64,000 nt of DNA from an uncultured Lachnospiraceae bacterium (GTDB lineage: Bacteria > Bacillota > Clostridia > Lachnospirales > Lachnospiraceae), in contig CANQRR010000012.1 of assembly GCA_947626285.1 (NCBI GenBank), positions 1 to 64,000 of the forward strand, given 5' to 3'. Every line of letters starts with the position of its first letter. The first letter of the stretch is position 1. Shown here in pieces: positions 15,048 through 23,635 of this stretch. The notes under the pieces are model-generated. The model saw only the letters and a program-made list of their open reading frames with translations. It was not told the DNA's origin and searched no databases. Made by a program: the position numbers and the translations under genes.

Positions 15048-17459
15048 ATGAAATACGGATATTTTGACGACGCAAATCGCGAGTATGTCATCGACCGCCC
15101 GGATACCCCGGCGCCGTGGGCGAACTACCTCGGCTCTCCGGAGTACGGCGCAATCATCTCCAACAACGCGGGCGGCTACAGCTTTGCCAAATCCGGCGCG
15201 AACGGCCGCATTCTGCGCTATGTGTTCAACAATTTCGACCAGCCCGGACGCTATATCTACCTCCGGGACGACGACAGCAAAGATTTCTGGTCCGCCTCCT
15301 GGCAGCCGGTCGGAAAAGATCTGGCGCAGTACAAGAGCGAATGTCGCCACGGCATGGGTTACACCCGCATGATCGCGGACTACAGCGGGATCCACTCCGA
15401 AGCGCTCTACCACGTGCCGCTCGGCAAGACTTATGAGGTGTGGGCGCTCACGGTGAAGAACGACTCCGACCGCCCGCGCAGCCTCACGCTGACCGGATAC
15501 GCGGAGTTCACCAACCACAGCAATTACGAGCAGGATCTCGTAAACCTGCAGTACTCGCTGTTCATCACCCGCACGATGTTCAAAGACAATTTCATCCTGC
15601 AGCAGATCCACGGCAACCTGGCGGAGTCTCTCGGCGACGAGCGCGCGGAGGGCGACAATATCATGGAGCGCTTCTTCGGCCTTGCCGGAGCGCCGGTCTC
15701 CTCCTACTGCGGAGACAAAGAGCTCTTCCTCGGCCGCTACCACGGTTACGGGGATCCGCAGGGCGTCATCGCAGGCGGCCTCGGGAACGCGGACAGCTAC
15801 AATGAAAACTCCTGCGGCGGACTCTCCTGCAAGCTCACGCTCTCTCCGGGCGAGTCGAAGACGGTCGCTTTCCTGCTCGGGGCAAAGACCGCGTCCGAAG
15901 CGGCGTCGATCCTGAGCGCGTACGCGGACCCGGCCGGGACGGCTGAGAGGGAATTGTCTGAGCTGAAAGCGGACTGGTACGCGAAGATGGACCATCTGAA
16001 GATCCATACGCCAAGTCCGGAGTTCAACACAATGATCAACACCTGGAACGCGTACAACTGCTTTATGACCTTCATCTGGTCGCGCGCGGCCTCTCTCATC
16101 TACTGCGGCCTGCGCAACGGTTTCGGCTATCGCGACACCGTACAGGACATCCAAGGCATCATCCACCTCGAGCCGGAGATGGCTGCGAAACAGATCCGTT
16201 TCATGCTCTCCGCCCAGGTGGACAACGGCGGCGGTCTTCCGCTCGTGAAATACACGCACAATCCGGGACATGAGGACACGCCGGACGACGCCTCCTACGT
16301 GAAGGAGACCGGACATCCGGCTTACCGCGCGGACGACGCGCTCTGGCTTTTCCCGACCGTCTACAAATATATCGCGGAATCCGGAAATCTCGCGTTTCTC
16401 GACGAAGTCATCCCCTTCGCGAACCGCGACGAGGGAACCGTCTACGAGCATCTGAAGCGCGCGCTGAAGTTCTCCTTCGACCATCTCGGAACGCACGGAA
16501 TGCCGGCGGGGCTGCACGCGGACTGGAACGACTGCCTGCGCCTCGGCGCGAACGGGGAGTCAACCTTCGTGGCGATGCAGTTCTATTACGCGATGACGAT
16601 CCTCAAACTCTTTGCCGCGCATAAAAATGACAGTGAATACATTGCCTTCCTCGACGGAAAGCAAAAAGAGCTCGGCGAAAAACTTCAGAATCTCTGCTGG
16701 GACAAAGACCGCTTCATCCGCGGCTTCATGGAGGACGGCACGCGCATCGGCGATTCCTCCGACCCGGAGGCAAACATGTGGCTGAATCCGCAGAGCTGGT
16801 CCGTCATCAGCGGCCTGGCCACGCCGGAGCAGGCGGACCAGGCTCTGGAAAAAGTCCATGAGCGTCTGAACACGCCTTACGGCGCGATCATCATGGATCC
16901 GCCTTACCATGTGCATTCGTTCGACGGCGCGCTCATGGTGATCTTCAATCAGGGCGTCAAGGAGAACGCCGGCATCTTCTCGCAGACGCAGGGCTGGCTG
17001 ATCCTCGCGGAGGCGCTGCGCGGACACGGCGAGCGCGCGTTTGAATACTTCATGGAGAACGCCCCGGCCGCGATGAACGACCGCGCGGAGATCCGCCATC
17101 TGGAGCCGTACTGCTACGGGCAGTTTACGGAGGGCAAGCACAGCGAACATCCGGGCCGCTCGCACGTCCACTGGCTGACCGGCACCGCATCGACCGTCAT
17201 GGTCGGCTGCGTCGAGGGCATCCTGGGTCTTCGCCCGGACCTCGACGGACTGCGCCTGGCTCCGTCCATCCCAAAGAGCTGGAAGCAGTTCGAGATGGAG
17301 AAGGACTTCCGCGGCAAACACCTTCATATCCGCGTCGAGAACCCGGACGGCAGAGAATCCGGCTATACACGTTTGACCCTGAACGGGCAGGAGCTTCCGG
17401 AGAACTATATCCCGGCGGATCTGCTGCAGGCAGAGAACGAGATCATGCTGGTACTATAG
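15048..17459 (+). CDS. GH94 glycoside phosphorylase (cellobiose/chitobiose phosphorylase family)
   Basis: The start at 15048 (MKYGYFDDANREYV) follows AAAGGAAG; the track start is 12 codons upstream inside a repeat. The 803-residue length fits GH94. The N-terminal beta-sandwich has APWANYLGS, NNAGGYSF and SASWQPVGK. The central (alpha/alpha)6 barrel has GYRDTVQD and the catalytic-acid segment ADWNDCLRLG near residue 495. KENAGIF and HWLTGTAST form the phosphate-binding region. The family splits beta-linked disaccharides with phosphate to give a sugar-1-phosphate. Cellobiose, chitobiose and cellobionate enzymes cannot be separated here with certainty. There is no signal peptide, so it acts on imported sugar. 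It follows the TRAP operon on the same strand. Confidence 0.9.
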   Translation: MKYGYFDDANREYVIDRPDTPAPWANYLGSPEYGAIISNNAGGYSFAKSGANGRILRYVFNNFDQPGRYIYLRDDDSKDFWSASWQPVGKDLAQYKSECRHGMGYTRMIADYSGIHSEALYHVPLGKTYEVWALTVKNDSDRPRSLTLTGYAEFTNHSNYEQDLVNLQYSLFITRTMFKDNFILQQIHGNLAESLGDERAEGDNIMERFFGLAGAPVSSYCGDKELFLGRYHGYGDPQGVIAGGLGNADSYNENSCGGLSCKLTLSPGESKTVAFLLGAKTASEAASILSAYADPAGTAERELSELKADWYAKMDHLKIHTPSPEFNTMINTWNAYNCFMTFIWSRAASLIYCGLRNGFGYRDTVQDIQGIIHLEPEMAAKQIRFMLSAQVDNGGGLPLVKYTHNPGHEDTPDDASYVKETGHPAYRADDALWLFPTVYKYIAESGNLAFLDEVIPFANRDEGTVYEHLKRALKFSFDHLGTHGMPAGLHADWNDCLRLGANGESTFVAMQFYYAMTILKLFAAHKNDSEYIAFLDGKQKELGEKLQNLCWDKDRFIRGFMEDGTRIGDSSDPEANMWLNPQSWSVISGLATPEQADQALEKVHERLNTPYGAIIMDPPYHVHSFDGALMVIFNQGVKENAGIFSQTQGWLILAEALRGHGERAFEYFMENAPAAMNDRAEIRHLEPYCYGQFTEGKHSEHPGRSHVHWLTGTASTVMVGCVEGILGLRPDLDGLRLAPSIPKSWKQFEMEKDFRGKHLHIRVENPDGRESGYTRLTLNGQELPENYIPADLLQAENEIMLVL

Positions 17460-17525
17460 ATCCGTGTTTAGCGCGTAAACAATGAGCCGTGCAAATAATT
17501 ATGTTTTATATGCTATTGATACTCT

Positions 17526-17560
17526 TAAAAAGACCGCTGCAGATTCGCAACGGTCTTTTC
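17526..17560 (+). terminator. Intrinsic terminator after the GH94 gene, probably bidirectional
   Basis: AAAAAGACCGCTGC, a short loop, then GCAACGGTCTTTT forms a stem with one G-T mismatch and T/A tracts on both sides. It can end the plus-strand GH94 transcript and the minus-strand feo transcript. Confidence 0.8.
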
Positions 17561-17645
17561 GTAATTGTCCCGTGATCCGGGTTATGCTTTTGTCTTGTGC
17601 ATGACTCCTTTTCAGTATTCTGCCACGTCAGCAACAGGATCCTCC

Positions 17646-17783
17646 TCAATGACAATGCCCTCCGCAGTGCTTGCAGTCGCCGCCGCACTGCAGGGATTTG
17701 CCCGCCTTCTTATCTTTCACCATGCTGCGGACCGCGAGCCCGACAGCCGCCAGAACCACCACAAGTACGATCGCGGTTCCCAT
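17646..17783 (-). CDS. FeoB-associated Cys-rich membrane protein
   Basis: This 45-residue ORF is absent from the ORF track. It starts at ATG 17783 after AAAAGGAGG. One N-terminal helix (AIVLVVVLAAVGLAV) precedes a basic linker (RSMVKDKKAGKS) and a Cys/His cluster, CGGDCKHCGGHCH. Small proteins of this design are encoded after feoB in many Clostridia and are named for that association. The cluster could hand over or sense ferrous iron at the FeoB pore (inference). It lies 106 bp downstream of feoB on the same strand. Confidence 0.85.
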   Translation of the reverse strand: MGTAIVLVVVLAAVGLAVRSMVKDKKAGKSLQCGGDCKHCGGHCH

Positions 17784-17889
17784 AAGCACGCCTCCTTTTC
17801 ATGCGCCATGCGCCTAATCTCACTTTTGTTGCAGCGTTCTCCGCCCGGCATGCAAATCTGCACCGTTCGAATTCCACCTTCTGCCTCTT

Positions 17890-20043
17890 CTATTTTGCCC
17901 TCGCCATACCTTTTACATTCATCTTTAATGTAGTGCTCTCCTTGTACGGGCGGAACAGCAGGTAGAGGAAGCCGATCACAAGCAGGATCGCGACCACGGT
18001 CCAGATGCCGAAACCGGCGCCCGTGAAAAGGTTGCCGAGCTGATAAACGCACAGGGAAACGACATACGCGAGCAGACACTGATAGCCGATCGCAAACCAG
18101 AACCATTTGATGTTGTTCATCTCACGCTTGATCGCGCCCATCGCCGCGAAGCACGGCGCGCACAGCAGGTTGAACACAAGGAAGGAATACGCCGCGATCG
18201 CAGTCATGCTGCCGGCGAGCGCGCCCCAGATCTCCGCGCCGTCGTCTGCCACCTCGGCGAAGCCGAACAGGATGCCGAAGGTGCCGACCACGTTCTCCTT
18301 TGCGATCAGGCCGGTGACCGCCGCGACGGCCATCTTCCAGTCGCCCCAGCCAAGCGGGATGAAGAGCCACGCGATCGCGTTTCCGATCGTCGCCAGGATG
18401 CTGCTGTCCAGCTGCTCCGCCTCCAGCATGCAGAACTTGCCGTCGATCCAGCCGAAACCCTGCAGGAACCAGAGCACGATCGTGGATAACAAGATGATTG
18501 TACCAGCTTTTTTGATAAATGACCAGCCTCTTTCCCACATACTTCTTAGAACGTTGCCGACGGTCGGCATATGGTAGGCCGGAAGCTCCATGACGAACGG
18601 GGCCGGATCCCCCGCGAACATCTTCGTCTTCTTCAGGATGATGCCGGAGCAGATGATTGCCGCGATCCCCACGAAGTACGCGCTCGGGGATACCCACCAC
18701 GCGCCGCCGAAGAGCGCGCCCGCGATCAGCGCGATAATCGGTAGCTTCGCCCCGCAGGGGATAAACGTCGTCGTCATGATCGTCATCTTGCGGTCTCTGT
18801 CGTTCTCGATCGTCCTCGAGGCCATGACGCCCGGGACGCCGCAGCCCGTGCCGATCAGCATCGGGATGAAAGACTTACCGGACAGGCCGAATTTGCGGAA
18901 GATACGGTCCATGATGAACGCGACGCGCGCCATATAGCCGCAGGACTCCAGAAACGCCAGAAACAGAAACAGCACCAGCATCTGCGGCACGAAGCCGAGC
19001 ACCGCGCCGACGCCCGCCACGATGCCGTCCAGAATCAGGGACTGCAGCCAGCCCGCGCAGTGAATGCTCACCAGGAAGCTCTCGATCGCCGGTGGGATGA
19101 TCTCGCCGAAGAGTACGTCGTTCGTCCAGTCAGTCACGATCGCGCCGACCGTCGTCACGGACACATAGTACACGATAAACATGACTACCGCGAAGATCGG
19201 CAGCGCCAGAAAACGGTTCGTCACGATGCGGTCGATCTTATCCGACGTCGTCATCGCGCCCTTTTTGCCCTTCTTAAGGCAATCGCCGATGATCGACGAT
19301 ATGTACACGTAGCGCTCGTTGGTGATGATGCTCTCGGTGTCATCGTCAAACTTGTCTTCCAGCGCCGCGATCTGCGCGCTCACATCCGGCACGCTGCTCA
19401 TCATCGCGCCGATCTTGTCGTCCTTCTCCAGCAGCTTAATCGCGAAGAACCGCTTCTGCTCTTCCGGCACATCAGAGCCGAGCATCGCCTCGACGTCGCG
19501 GATCGCGTTCTCCACCTCCGGCGCGAACTCGTGCACCGGAGCCGCTGCCTGCCTCCGATTCGCGAGCGTCACAGCCTTCTCCGCCGCCTGCAGCACACCC
19601 GTGCCCTTGAGCGCGGAGATTTCCACAGCCTCGCAGCCGAGCTTCTGGCTGAGCTTTTCAATGTTGATCTTATCGCCGCTCTTCGCGACGACGTCCATCA
19701 TATTCACCGCCATGACGACCGGGATCCCGAGCTCCATGAGCTGCGTCGTCAGGTAAAGGTTCCGCTCGATGTTCGTGCCGTCCACAATATTCAGGATCGC
19801 GTCCGGGCGCTCCCCGATCAGATAATTCCTGGCGACCACTTCCTCCAGCGTGTACGGAGAGAGTGAGTAGATACCCGGAAGGTCCATGATCGCGACATCC
19901 TTGTGCCCTTTGAGCTTGCCCTCCTTCTTCTCCACCGTTACGCCCGGCCAGTTTCCAACAAACTGATTGGAACCGGTCAGCGCGTTGAACAGTGTCGTCT
20001 TGCCACTGTTTGGATTTCCTGCAAGTGCGATTCTAACTGACAT
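17890..20043 (-). CDS. feoB: Ferrous iron transport protein B
   Basis: The start at 20043 (MSVRIALAGNPNSGKTT) follows AGGAGG; the track start adds ten codons. The N-terminal G domain has GNPNSGKTT (G1), GVTVE (G2), DLPG (G3) and NMMD in the NKxD position, then a helical GDI-like domain. The membrane part contains two inverted gate repeats, each with a conserved Cys-containing helix (MLIGTGCGVPGVMASRTI and ATTFIPCGAKLPI). It moves Fe2+ into the cell with help from the two FeoA proteins encoded just upstream. The length, 717 residues, is typical. A terminator lies beyond the small Cys-rich gene. Confidence 0.97.
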   Translation of the reverse strand: MSVRIALAGNPNSGKTTLFNALTGSNQFVGNWPGVTVEKKEGKLKGHKDVAIMDLPGIYSLSPYTLEEVVARNYLIGERPDAILNIVDGTNIERNLYLTTQLMELGIPVVMAVNMMDVVAKSGDKINIEKLSQKLGCEAVEISALKGTGVLQAAEKAVTLANRRQAAAPVHEFAPEVENAIRDVEAMLGSDVPEEQKRFFAIKLLEKDDKIGAMMSSVPDVSAQIAALEDKFDDDTESIITNERYVYISSIIGDCLKKGKKGAMTTSDKIDRIVTNRFLALPIFAVVMFIVYYVSVTTVGAIVTDWTNDVLFGEIIPPAIESFLVSIHCAGWLQSLILDGIVAGVGAVLGFVPQMLVLFLFLAFLESCGYMARVAFIMDRIFRKFGLSGKSFIPMLIGTGCGVPGVMASRTIENDRDRKMTIMTTTFIPCGAKLPIIALIAGALFGGAWWVSPSAYFVGIAAIICSGIILKKTKMFAGDPAPFVMELPAYHMPTVGNVLRSMWERGWSFIKKAGTIILLSTIVLWFLQGFGWIDGKFCMLEAEQLDSSILATIGNAIAWLFIPLGWGDWKMAVAAVTGLIAKENVVGTFGILFGFAEVADDGAEIWGALAGSMTAIAAYSFLVFNLLCAPCFAAMGAIKREMNNIKWFWFAIGYQCLLAYVVSLCVYQLGNLFTGAGFGIWTVVAILLVIGFLYLLFRPYKESTTLKMNVKGMARAK

Positions 20044-20173
20044 TTTCCTGTCTCCTCCTGTTTTGGCGGTCATATGTGTCTCCGCCTTTTTCTATACTTC
20101 AGTTCGATTAATGACTCGCGGAACGAAGCTTAACGGTTTCATTCCGGCTTTTATTTGTCGCAACTTATTTTTA

Positions 20174-20187
20174 TTAGTTGCAACTAA
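20174..20187 (+). promoter_or_regulatory. DtxR-box-like palindrome between feoA and feoB
   Basis: TTAGTTGCAACTAA is a perfect 14-bp palindrome, with half-sites TTAGTT/AACTAA like those in the two palindromes upstream of feoA. It lies between feoB and feoA, so the regulator may also act internally in the operon. Confidence 0.5.
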
Positions 20188-20210
20188 TCCATGTGTAAAA
20201 AAATATGCGC

Positions 20211-20432
20211 TTACTCCACCGCGATCATCTCGGCGTCCGCCTTGCGCAGCGACAGCTCATATCCTCTGACCGTCACCTCGACCGGATCCCCGAGCGGCGC
20301 GACCTTGCGCACGAATACTTCCACGCCCTTCGTGATCCCCATATCCATGATCCGTCTCTTCACCGGCCCGTCCCCGGTCAGCCTCGCGACCTTCACGGTC
20401 TGCCCGCAGGCCACTTCCCGCAATGTTTTCAT
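20211..20432 (-). CDS. feoA: FeoA-domain protein (second of two)
   Basis: The start at 20432 (MKTLREVACGQTVKV) follows GGAGG. This 73-residue SH3-like FeoA protein has RRIMDMGITKGVEVFV and PLGDPVEVTVRGYELSLR, the standard family core. FeoA binds the cytoplasmic side of FeoB and supports iron uptake. It lies between the other feoA and feoB; the 167-bp gap to feoB contains a palindrome and little else. Confidence 0.92.
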   Translation of the reverse strand: MKTLREVACGQTVKVARLTGDGPVKRRIMDMGITKGVEVFVRKVAPLGDPVEVTVRGYELSLRKADAEMIAVE

Positions 20433-20509
20433 AATGTCCTCCATTCTCTCCGAACCTGATAAACCGACCCGGATCTCCCGGGTGGCTTCGGATATCGCGT
20501 CTTACAGTC

Positions 20510-20719
20510 TCAGACAATGATCTTGTTCGCCATGTCCCTGCCGATCGCCACACGCGAATCCTTCACATTGACGATCAGACTGCCGCCCGTCTCTGAGACG
20601 ACCGTCACCATTCCGCCTGTGACAAAGCCGAGATTCTCCAGAAATTTTCTCGTCTCCTCCTTGCCTCCGACTTTCTTGATCACGTTTTCCTTTCCGGCGC
20701 TTGCCATTGACAACGGCAT
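20510..20719 (-). CDS. feoA: FeoA-domain protein (first of two)
   Basis: The start at 20719 (MPLSMASAGKENV) follows GGAGG at 8-nt spacing; the track start lies in the promoter region without a Shine-Dalgarno. This 69-residue protein has LENLGFVTGGMVTVVSE and GSLIVNVKDSRVAIGRDMANKI, a FeoA core with the longer final strand common in the first FeoA of Clostridia feoAAB operons. It is the first gene of the Feo operon, transcribed from the promoter at 20785..20813. Confidence 0.92.
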   Translation of the reverse strand: MPLSMASAGKENVIKKVGGKEETRKFLENLGFVTGGMVTVVSETGGSLIVNVKDSRVAIGRDMANKIIV

Positions 20720-20784
20720 ACCATCGACCTCCTCCGCAAAACATCCGTCTTTCTTTTCGGAATGATTGTATTTTTCCATTGGTT

Positions 20785-20813
20785 AGTATATTCTAACATA
20801 TATTAGTTGTCAA
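20785..20813 (-). promoter_or_regulatory. Feo operon promoter (TTGACA-N17-TATACT)
   Basis: On the minus strand, TTGACA (20808..20813) and TATACT (20785..20790) are separated by 17 bp. The palindrome GTTAGTATATTCTAAC (20782..20797) covers the -10 box, so a bound repressor would block RNA polymerase directly. Confidence 0.8.
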
Positions 20814-20822
20814 GAACTTTTT

Positions 20823-20840
20823 TAAGTTATTCCTAACTTA
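20823..20840 (+). promoter_or_regulatory. DtxR-type operator between feoA and its regulator
   Basis: TAAGTTATTCCTAACTTA has perfect 7-bp arms and a 4-bp centre, and resembles the DtxR/IdeR consensus (TTAGGTTAG..CTAACCTAA). With the palindrome on the feo -10 box it makes two sites in the divergent intergenic region, suggesting iron-dependent repression of feo. Confidence 0.7.
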
Positions 20841-20959
20841 TTTTTGGCGGAATTTTTCATACAAAGAGATAGAAGTTCCGGATATTTTCAGTTTTATGCT
20901 TTGCGTTTTTCTTTCCTTATGGTATAATAAACCAAAAAACAGGAAGAGAGGTGCGAACT

Positions 20960-21325
20960 ATGGCGACCAACGAATCTGCGGAAAACTATCTGGAAACGAT
21001 CCTGATCCTGAGCCAGCGGCTTCCGGTCGTGCGCTCCGTGGACATCGCGACCGAACTTGGTTTCAAAAAACCCAGCGTCAGCATCGCGATGAAAAATCTG
21101 CGCGAAAAAAAGCATATCACCGTGTCAGATTCCGGCTACATCTCTCTCACTGAGTCCGGACGTGCGATCGCCGAGGAGATCTACGAGCGCCATCAGCTTC
21201 TTTCTTCTTGGCTGACCGCTCTCGGCGTAGACCCGCAGATCGCCTCTGAGGACGCATGCAAGATGGAGCATGTCATCAGCCGCGAGAGCTTTGAAGCGAT
21301 CAAGCGTCATGTCCGCGGATTCTGA
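20960..21325 (+). CDS. DtxR/MntR-type metal-dependent transcriptional regulator
   Basis: The start at 20960 (MATNESAENYLETIL) has GAGAGG at 8 nt; the track's GTG lies in that site. The 121-residue protein has the DtxR winged helix (SVDIATELGFKKPSVSIAMKNLREKKHI, then a wing SGYISLTESG). The dimer/metal domain follows (EEIYERHQLLSSWLTALGVDPQIASEDACKMEHVIS). It lacks the C-terminal SH3 domain, as MntR-like short forms do. It is divergent from the feo operon and separated by two DtxR-like palindromes, so iron-responsive repression of feo is likely. A promoter with TATAAT at 20923..20928 precedes it. Confidence 0.9.
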   Translation: MATNESAENYLETILILSQRLPVVRSVDIATELGFKKPSVSIAMKNLREKKHITVSDSGYISLTESGRAIAEEIYERHQLLSSWLTALGVDPQIASEDACKMEHVISRESFEAIKRHVRGF

Positions 21326-21348
21326 TATTTAATATTACGCTCATCTCC

Positions 21349-21384
21349 AAAACAGCCGCTGCGAGACATTGCAGTGGCTGTTTT
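21349..21384 (+). terminator. Intrinsic terminator after the DtxR-type gene
   Basis: AAAACAGCCGCTGC, a short loop, then GCAGTGGCTGTTTT, with one mismatch in the stem and T-rich sequence after. It separates the regulator from the following subtilase gene. Confidence 0.8.
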
Positions 21385-21463
21385 GATTTCTCTCTGCTTC
21401 TTTTCCTGCTCTGATCGGCATAAAATGTAAAAAATCTCTGCCCTTTCGCGGATTGGAACTCCT

Positions 21464-23182
21464 ATGTCTCAGAAGATCATTGCAGCGCAGACGCCCGATA
21501 CTTCCCCGATCCTCTCGGAAGATTATTCCGATATCATTTTCCGTTACCAGACCACCCCGGAAGCTCTGCTCACAGAGCTGGCTTCGTACTCTCCTCAGCT
21601 TGTCGACATCCGGTACGGCATCCTTCACGCGCCGCTCTCCGAACATCTCGCAACGGTCGAGGAGCTCGGCTACTCCGGCGTCCCAAAACTCTTCACCTCG
21701 ATCGACACTGTCAGTCTGGAAGCCTCCGGCATTTTCCCCGCGCAGCTCCAGCCTTATCTGGATCTGTCGGGCAAAGGTGTCCTCATCGGCTTTCTGGACT
21801 CCGGCATCGACTACACGCATCCCGCGTTTCGCAACGCGGACGGGACAACGCGGATCGCGCGGATCTGGGATCAGACCGACCAGACCGGAACACCGCCGAA
21901 TGGGTTTTCTTACGGAAGCGAATACACGGACGACCTGCTGAATCAGGCCTTGTTCTCCGGGGATCCGTACGCGCTCGTGCCGGAACGCGATGAGTCGGGA
22001 CATGGCAGCTCGATCGCCGGGATCGCCTGCGGCAGCGCAGACGACAACGCGGACTTCAGCGGGGCAGCGCCGGAGGCCCGGATCGTCTTCGTCCGTCTCA
22101 AACAGGCAAAACAATACCTGCGCGACTACTTCCTGATTCCCGAAAGCGCGACCGTCTATCAGGAGACGGATCTGATGCTGGGCGTGCGCTATCTGGTCGA
22201 AGTCTCCAGAGAACTCCGCATGCCGCTCGTCATCTGCATCTCTGTCGGAACAAACCAGGGCAGCCACAGCGGAACCACCCCGCTCGAGGAGGTGCTGACC
22301 TCCGCACAGCTCAACACGGGGATCTGCGTCGTCGCCGGCAGCGGAAACGAGGCCGGAAGAGGGCATCATTTTCAGGGACAGCTCGCCCGGGCAGAGGACT
22401 CTGCGGAGGTGGAGCTTCTCATTGACCAGGAGACGCGCGGGTTTGCGATCGAATTCTGGGCGGACGCGCCGGAACTTTACAGCGTCGGCTTCACCTCGCC
22501 GCTCGGCGAGACCATCCAGCCGATACAGCCCCGCAGCGGCACAACACGTGAATTTGACTTTCTCCTGGAATACAGCAGGATCACACTGACTTACACAATC
22601 GTAGAGATGCTCAGCGGCGCGCAGCTCGCGCTGCTTCGTTTTGTAGATCCCACGCCCGGTATCTGGCGCATCCGCATCGTCAGCAAGAGCTTCGTAAACG
22701 GGATCTTCCATCTGTGGCTCCCGGTCACCGGCCTTGTGGATCCGGAGATTCGTTTCTATGCGCCCAGCTCCGACGTCACGCTTGTCGTCCCCTCCTGCGC
22801 TTCTTCCGTGATCACGGTCGGAACCTATAATGCCTACAACAACAGTCTGTTCATCCACTCGGGTCGAGGCTACACGAGAAACGGGCTGATCAAACCGGAT
22901 TTCGCGGCTCCGGGCATCGATCTGACTGCCCCTGAATCCGGCGGAGGTTACATGACGCGCAGCGGTTCCTGTGCTGCCTCCGCGCTCACAGCCGGAGCCG
23001 CCGCCCTGCTCGTGGAGGCCGGTCTGCGCCAGCAGCGTCCGCGCTACTTTACGACGCAGGAACTTCTGAGCCTGTTCCTCCGGGGTGCGGAGAGAAACGG
23101 CAGTGCCAGCTACCCGAACCGTGAGTGGGGATACGGCACAATGAATGTGTACGGTGTCTTTGAGTCGTTCCTTCGCTCTTGA
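21464..23182 (+). CDS. Csp-like S8 subtilase with Cys at the nucleophile position
   Basis: This 572-residue protein has the large-insert layout of Clostridia Csp proteases: an N-terminal ~90-residue prodomain-like part, Asp near residue 112 (GFLDSGIDYTHP), His near 182 (ESGHGSSIAG), an oxyanion Asn (GSGNEAG), a long beta-rich insert, then the nucleophile segment. That segment reads RSGSCAASALTAGAAALL. Aligned on the GAAALL helix with the usual GTSMAAP or GTSVAAAHVAG, the Ser is replaced by Cys. The family processes the spore cortex hydrolase SleC or acts as a pseudoprotease in germinant sensing. Here activity is uncertain: thiol nucleophile or inactive. No signal peptide is visible. Confidence 0.85.
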   Translation: MSQKIIAAQTPDTSPILSEDYSDIIFRYQTTPEALLTELASYSPQLVDIRYGILHAPLSEHLATVEELGYSGVPKLFTSIDTVSLEASGIFPAQLQPYLDLSGKGVLIGFLDSGIDYTHPAFRNADGTTRIARIWDQTDQTGTPPNGFSYGSEYTDDLLNQALFSGDPYALVPERDESGHGSSIAGIACGSADDNADFSGAAPEARIVFVRLKQAKQYLRDYFLIPESATVYQETDLMLGVRYLVEVSRELRMPLVICISVGTNQGSHSGTTPLEEVLTSAQLNTGICVVAGSGNEAGRGHHFQGQLARAEDSAEVELLIDQETRGFAIEFWADAPELYSVGFTSPLGETIQPIQPRSGTTREFDFLLEYSRITLTYTIVEMLSGAQLALLRFVDPTPGIWRIRIVSKSFVNGIFHLWLPVTGLVDPEIRFYAPSSDVTLVVPSCASSVITVGTYNAYNNSLFIHSGRGYTRNGLIKPDFAAPGIDLTAPESGGGYMTRSGSCAASALTAGAAALLVEAGLRQQRPRYFTTQELLSLFLRGAERNGSASYPNREWGYGTMNVYGVFESFLRS

Positions 23183-23309
23183 TCCCTGACGCATCCGGCC
23201 GGCTTCTCCCCGCCTGTATCCGAACGTCCCCGGTCCTCCCCTGTTTTCGTAACACTTGCCCTCCGGACGCATATGATACACTGTAAATGAAAAAAACGGA
23301 GGGTACAAA

Positions 23310-23561
23310 ATGAGCGATTTAGCAGCAACAAACTGTGGATGTGAGGGCATCAATTCCTGCTCCCTGATCTGGATCATCCTCCTGCTCAACTGCTTCTGCG
23401 GAGGAAACAACGGTACGTCCCTGCTGAGCGGCAACGGCGGCGGATGCGGCAACGACAGCTGCCTGATCATTCTCCTGCTTCTGCTCTGCGGCGGATGCGG
23501 CGGCAACGGCAACAACGGCTCTTTCTTCAACAACGGAAACGGCTGTGGATGCGGATGCTGA
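23310..23561 (+). CDS. Small Cys/Gly/Asn-rich protein with two hydrophobic segments
   Basis: This 83-residue protein has a strong GGAGGG Shine-Dalgarno. Two similar units each begin with Ser-Cys and a run of Leu/Ile (SCSLIWIILLLNCFCGG and SCLIILLLLLCGGCGG), separated by Gly/Asn stretches; the C-terminus is GNGCGCGC. Thirteen or so Cys suggest a cross-linked structural or metal-binding protein. Similar small proteins occur in spore-forming Clostridia, but I cannot name a function. Upstream, CATATGATA with an AC about 16 bp before it fits the sigma-K pattern, so expression late in sporulation is possible (weak inference). A strong terminator follows. Confidence 0.75.
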   Translation: MSDLAATNCGCEGINSCSLIWIILLLNCFCGGNNGTSLLSGNGGGCGNDSCLIILLLLLCGGCGGNGNNGSFFNNGNGCGCGC

Positions 23562-23576
23562 TGTTTTCAAAAATTT

Positions 23577-23601
23577 GGGGCGTGGCCTTTCGCCACGCCC
23601 C
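23577..23601 (+). terminator. Intrinsic terminator after the Cys/Gly-rich gene
   Basis: GGGGCGTGGC, loop CTTTC, GCCACGCCCC, then GTTTTC. The stem is a perfect 10 bp and GC-rich. Confidence 0.9.
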
Positions 23602-23635
23602 GTTTTCTGTTCTCACCTCATATTTCGGATCACCA

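Noticed and set aside
10417-15091. Short shadow ORFs sharing peptides at 10.5 kb, 14.7-15.1 kb and 37 kb
   Set aside because: The similarity comes from the repeat DNA, not from protein: frames differ in ends and have no ribosome-binding sites.
14976-16517. 513-aa minus-strand ORF opposite the GH94 gene
   Set aside because: Shadow of the phosphorylase gene; composition dominated by Arg, Val, Asp and His with no domain.
21341-23533. 730-aa minus-strand ORF antisense to the Csp-like subtilase
   Set aside because: It is Arg/Asp-rich without recognisable motifs, has no Shine-Dalgarno, and lies fully opposite a gene with clear catalytic motifs; a product of GC bias.
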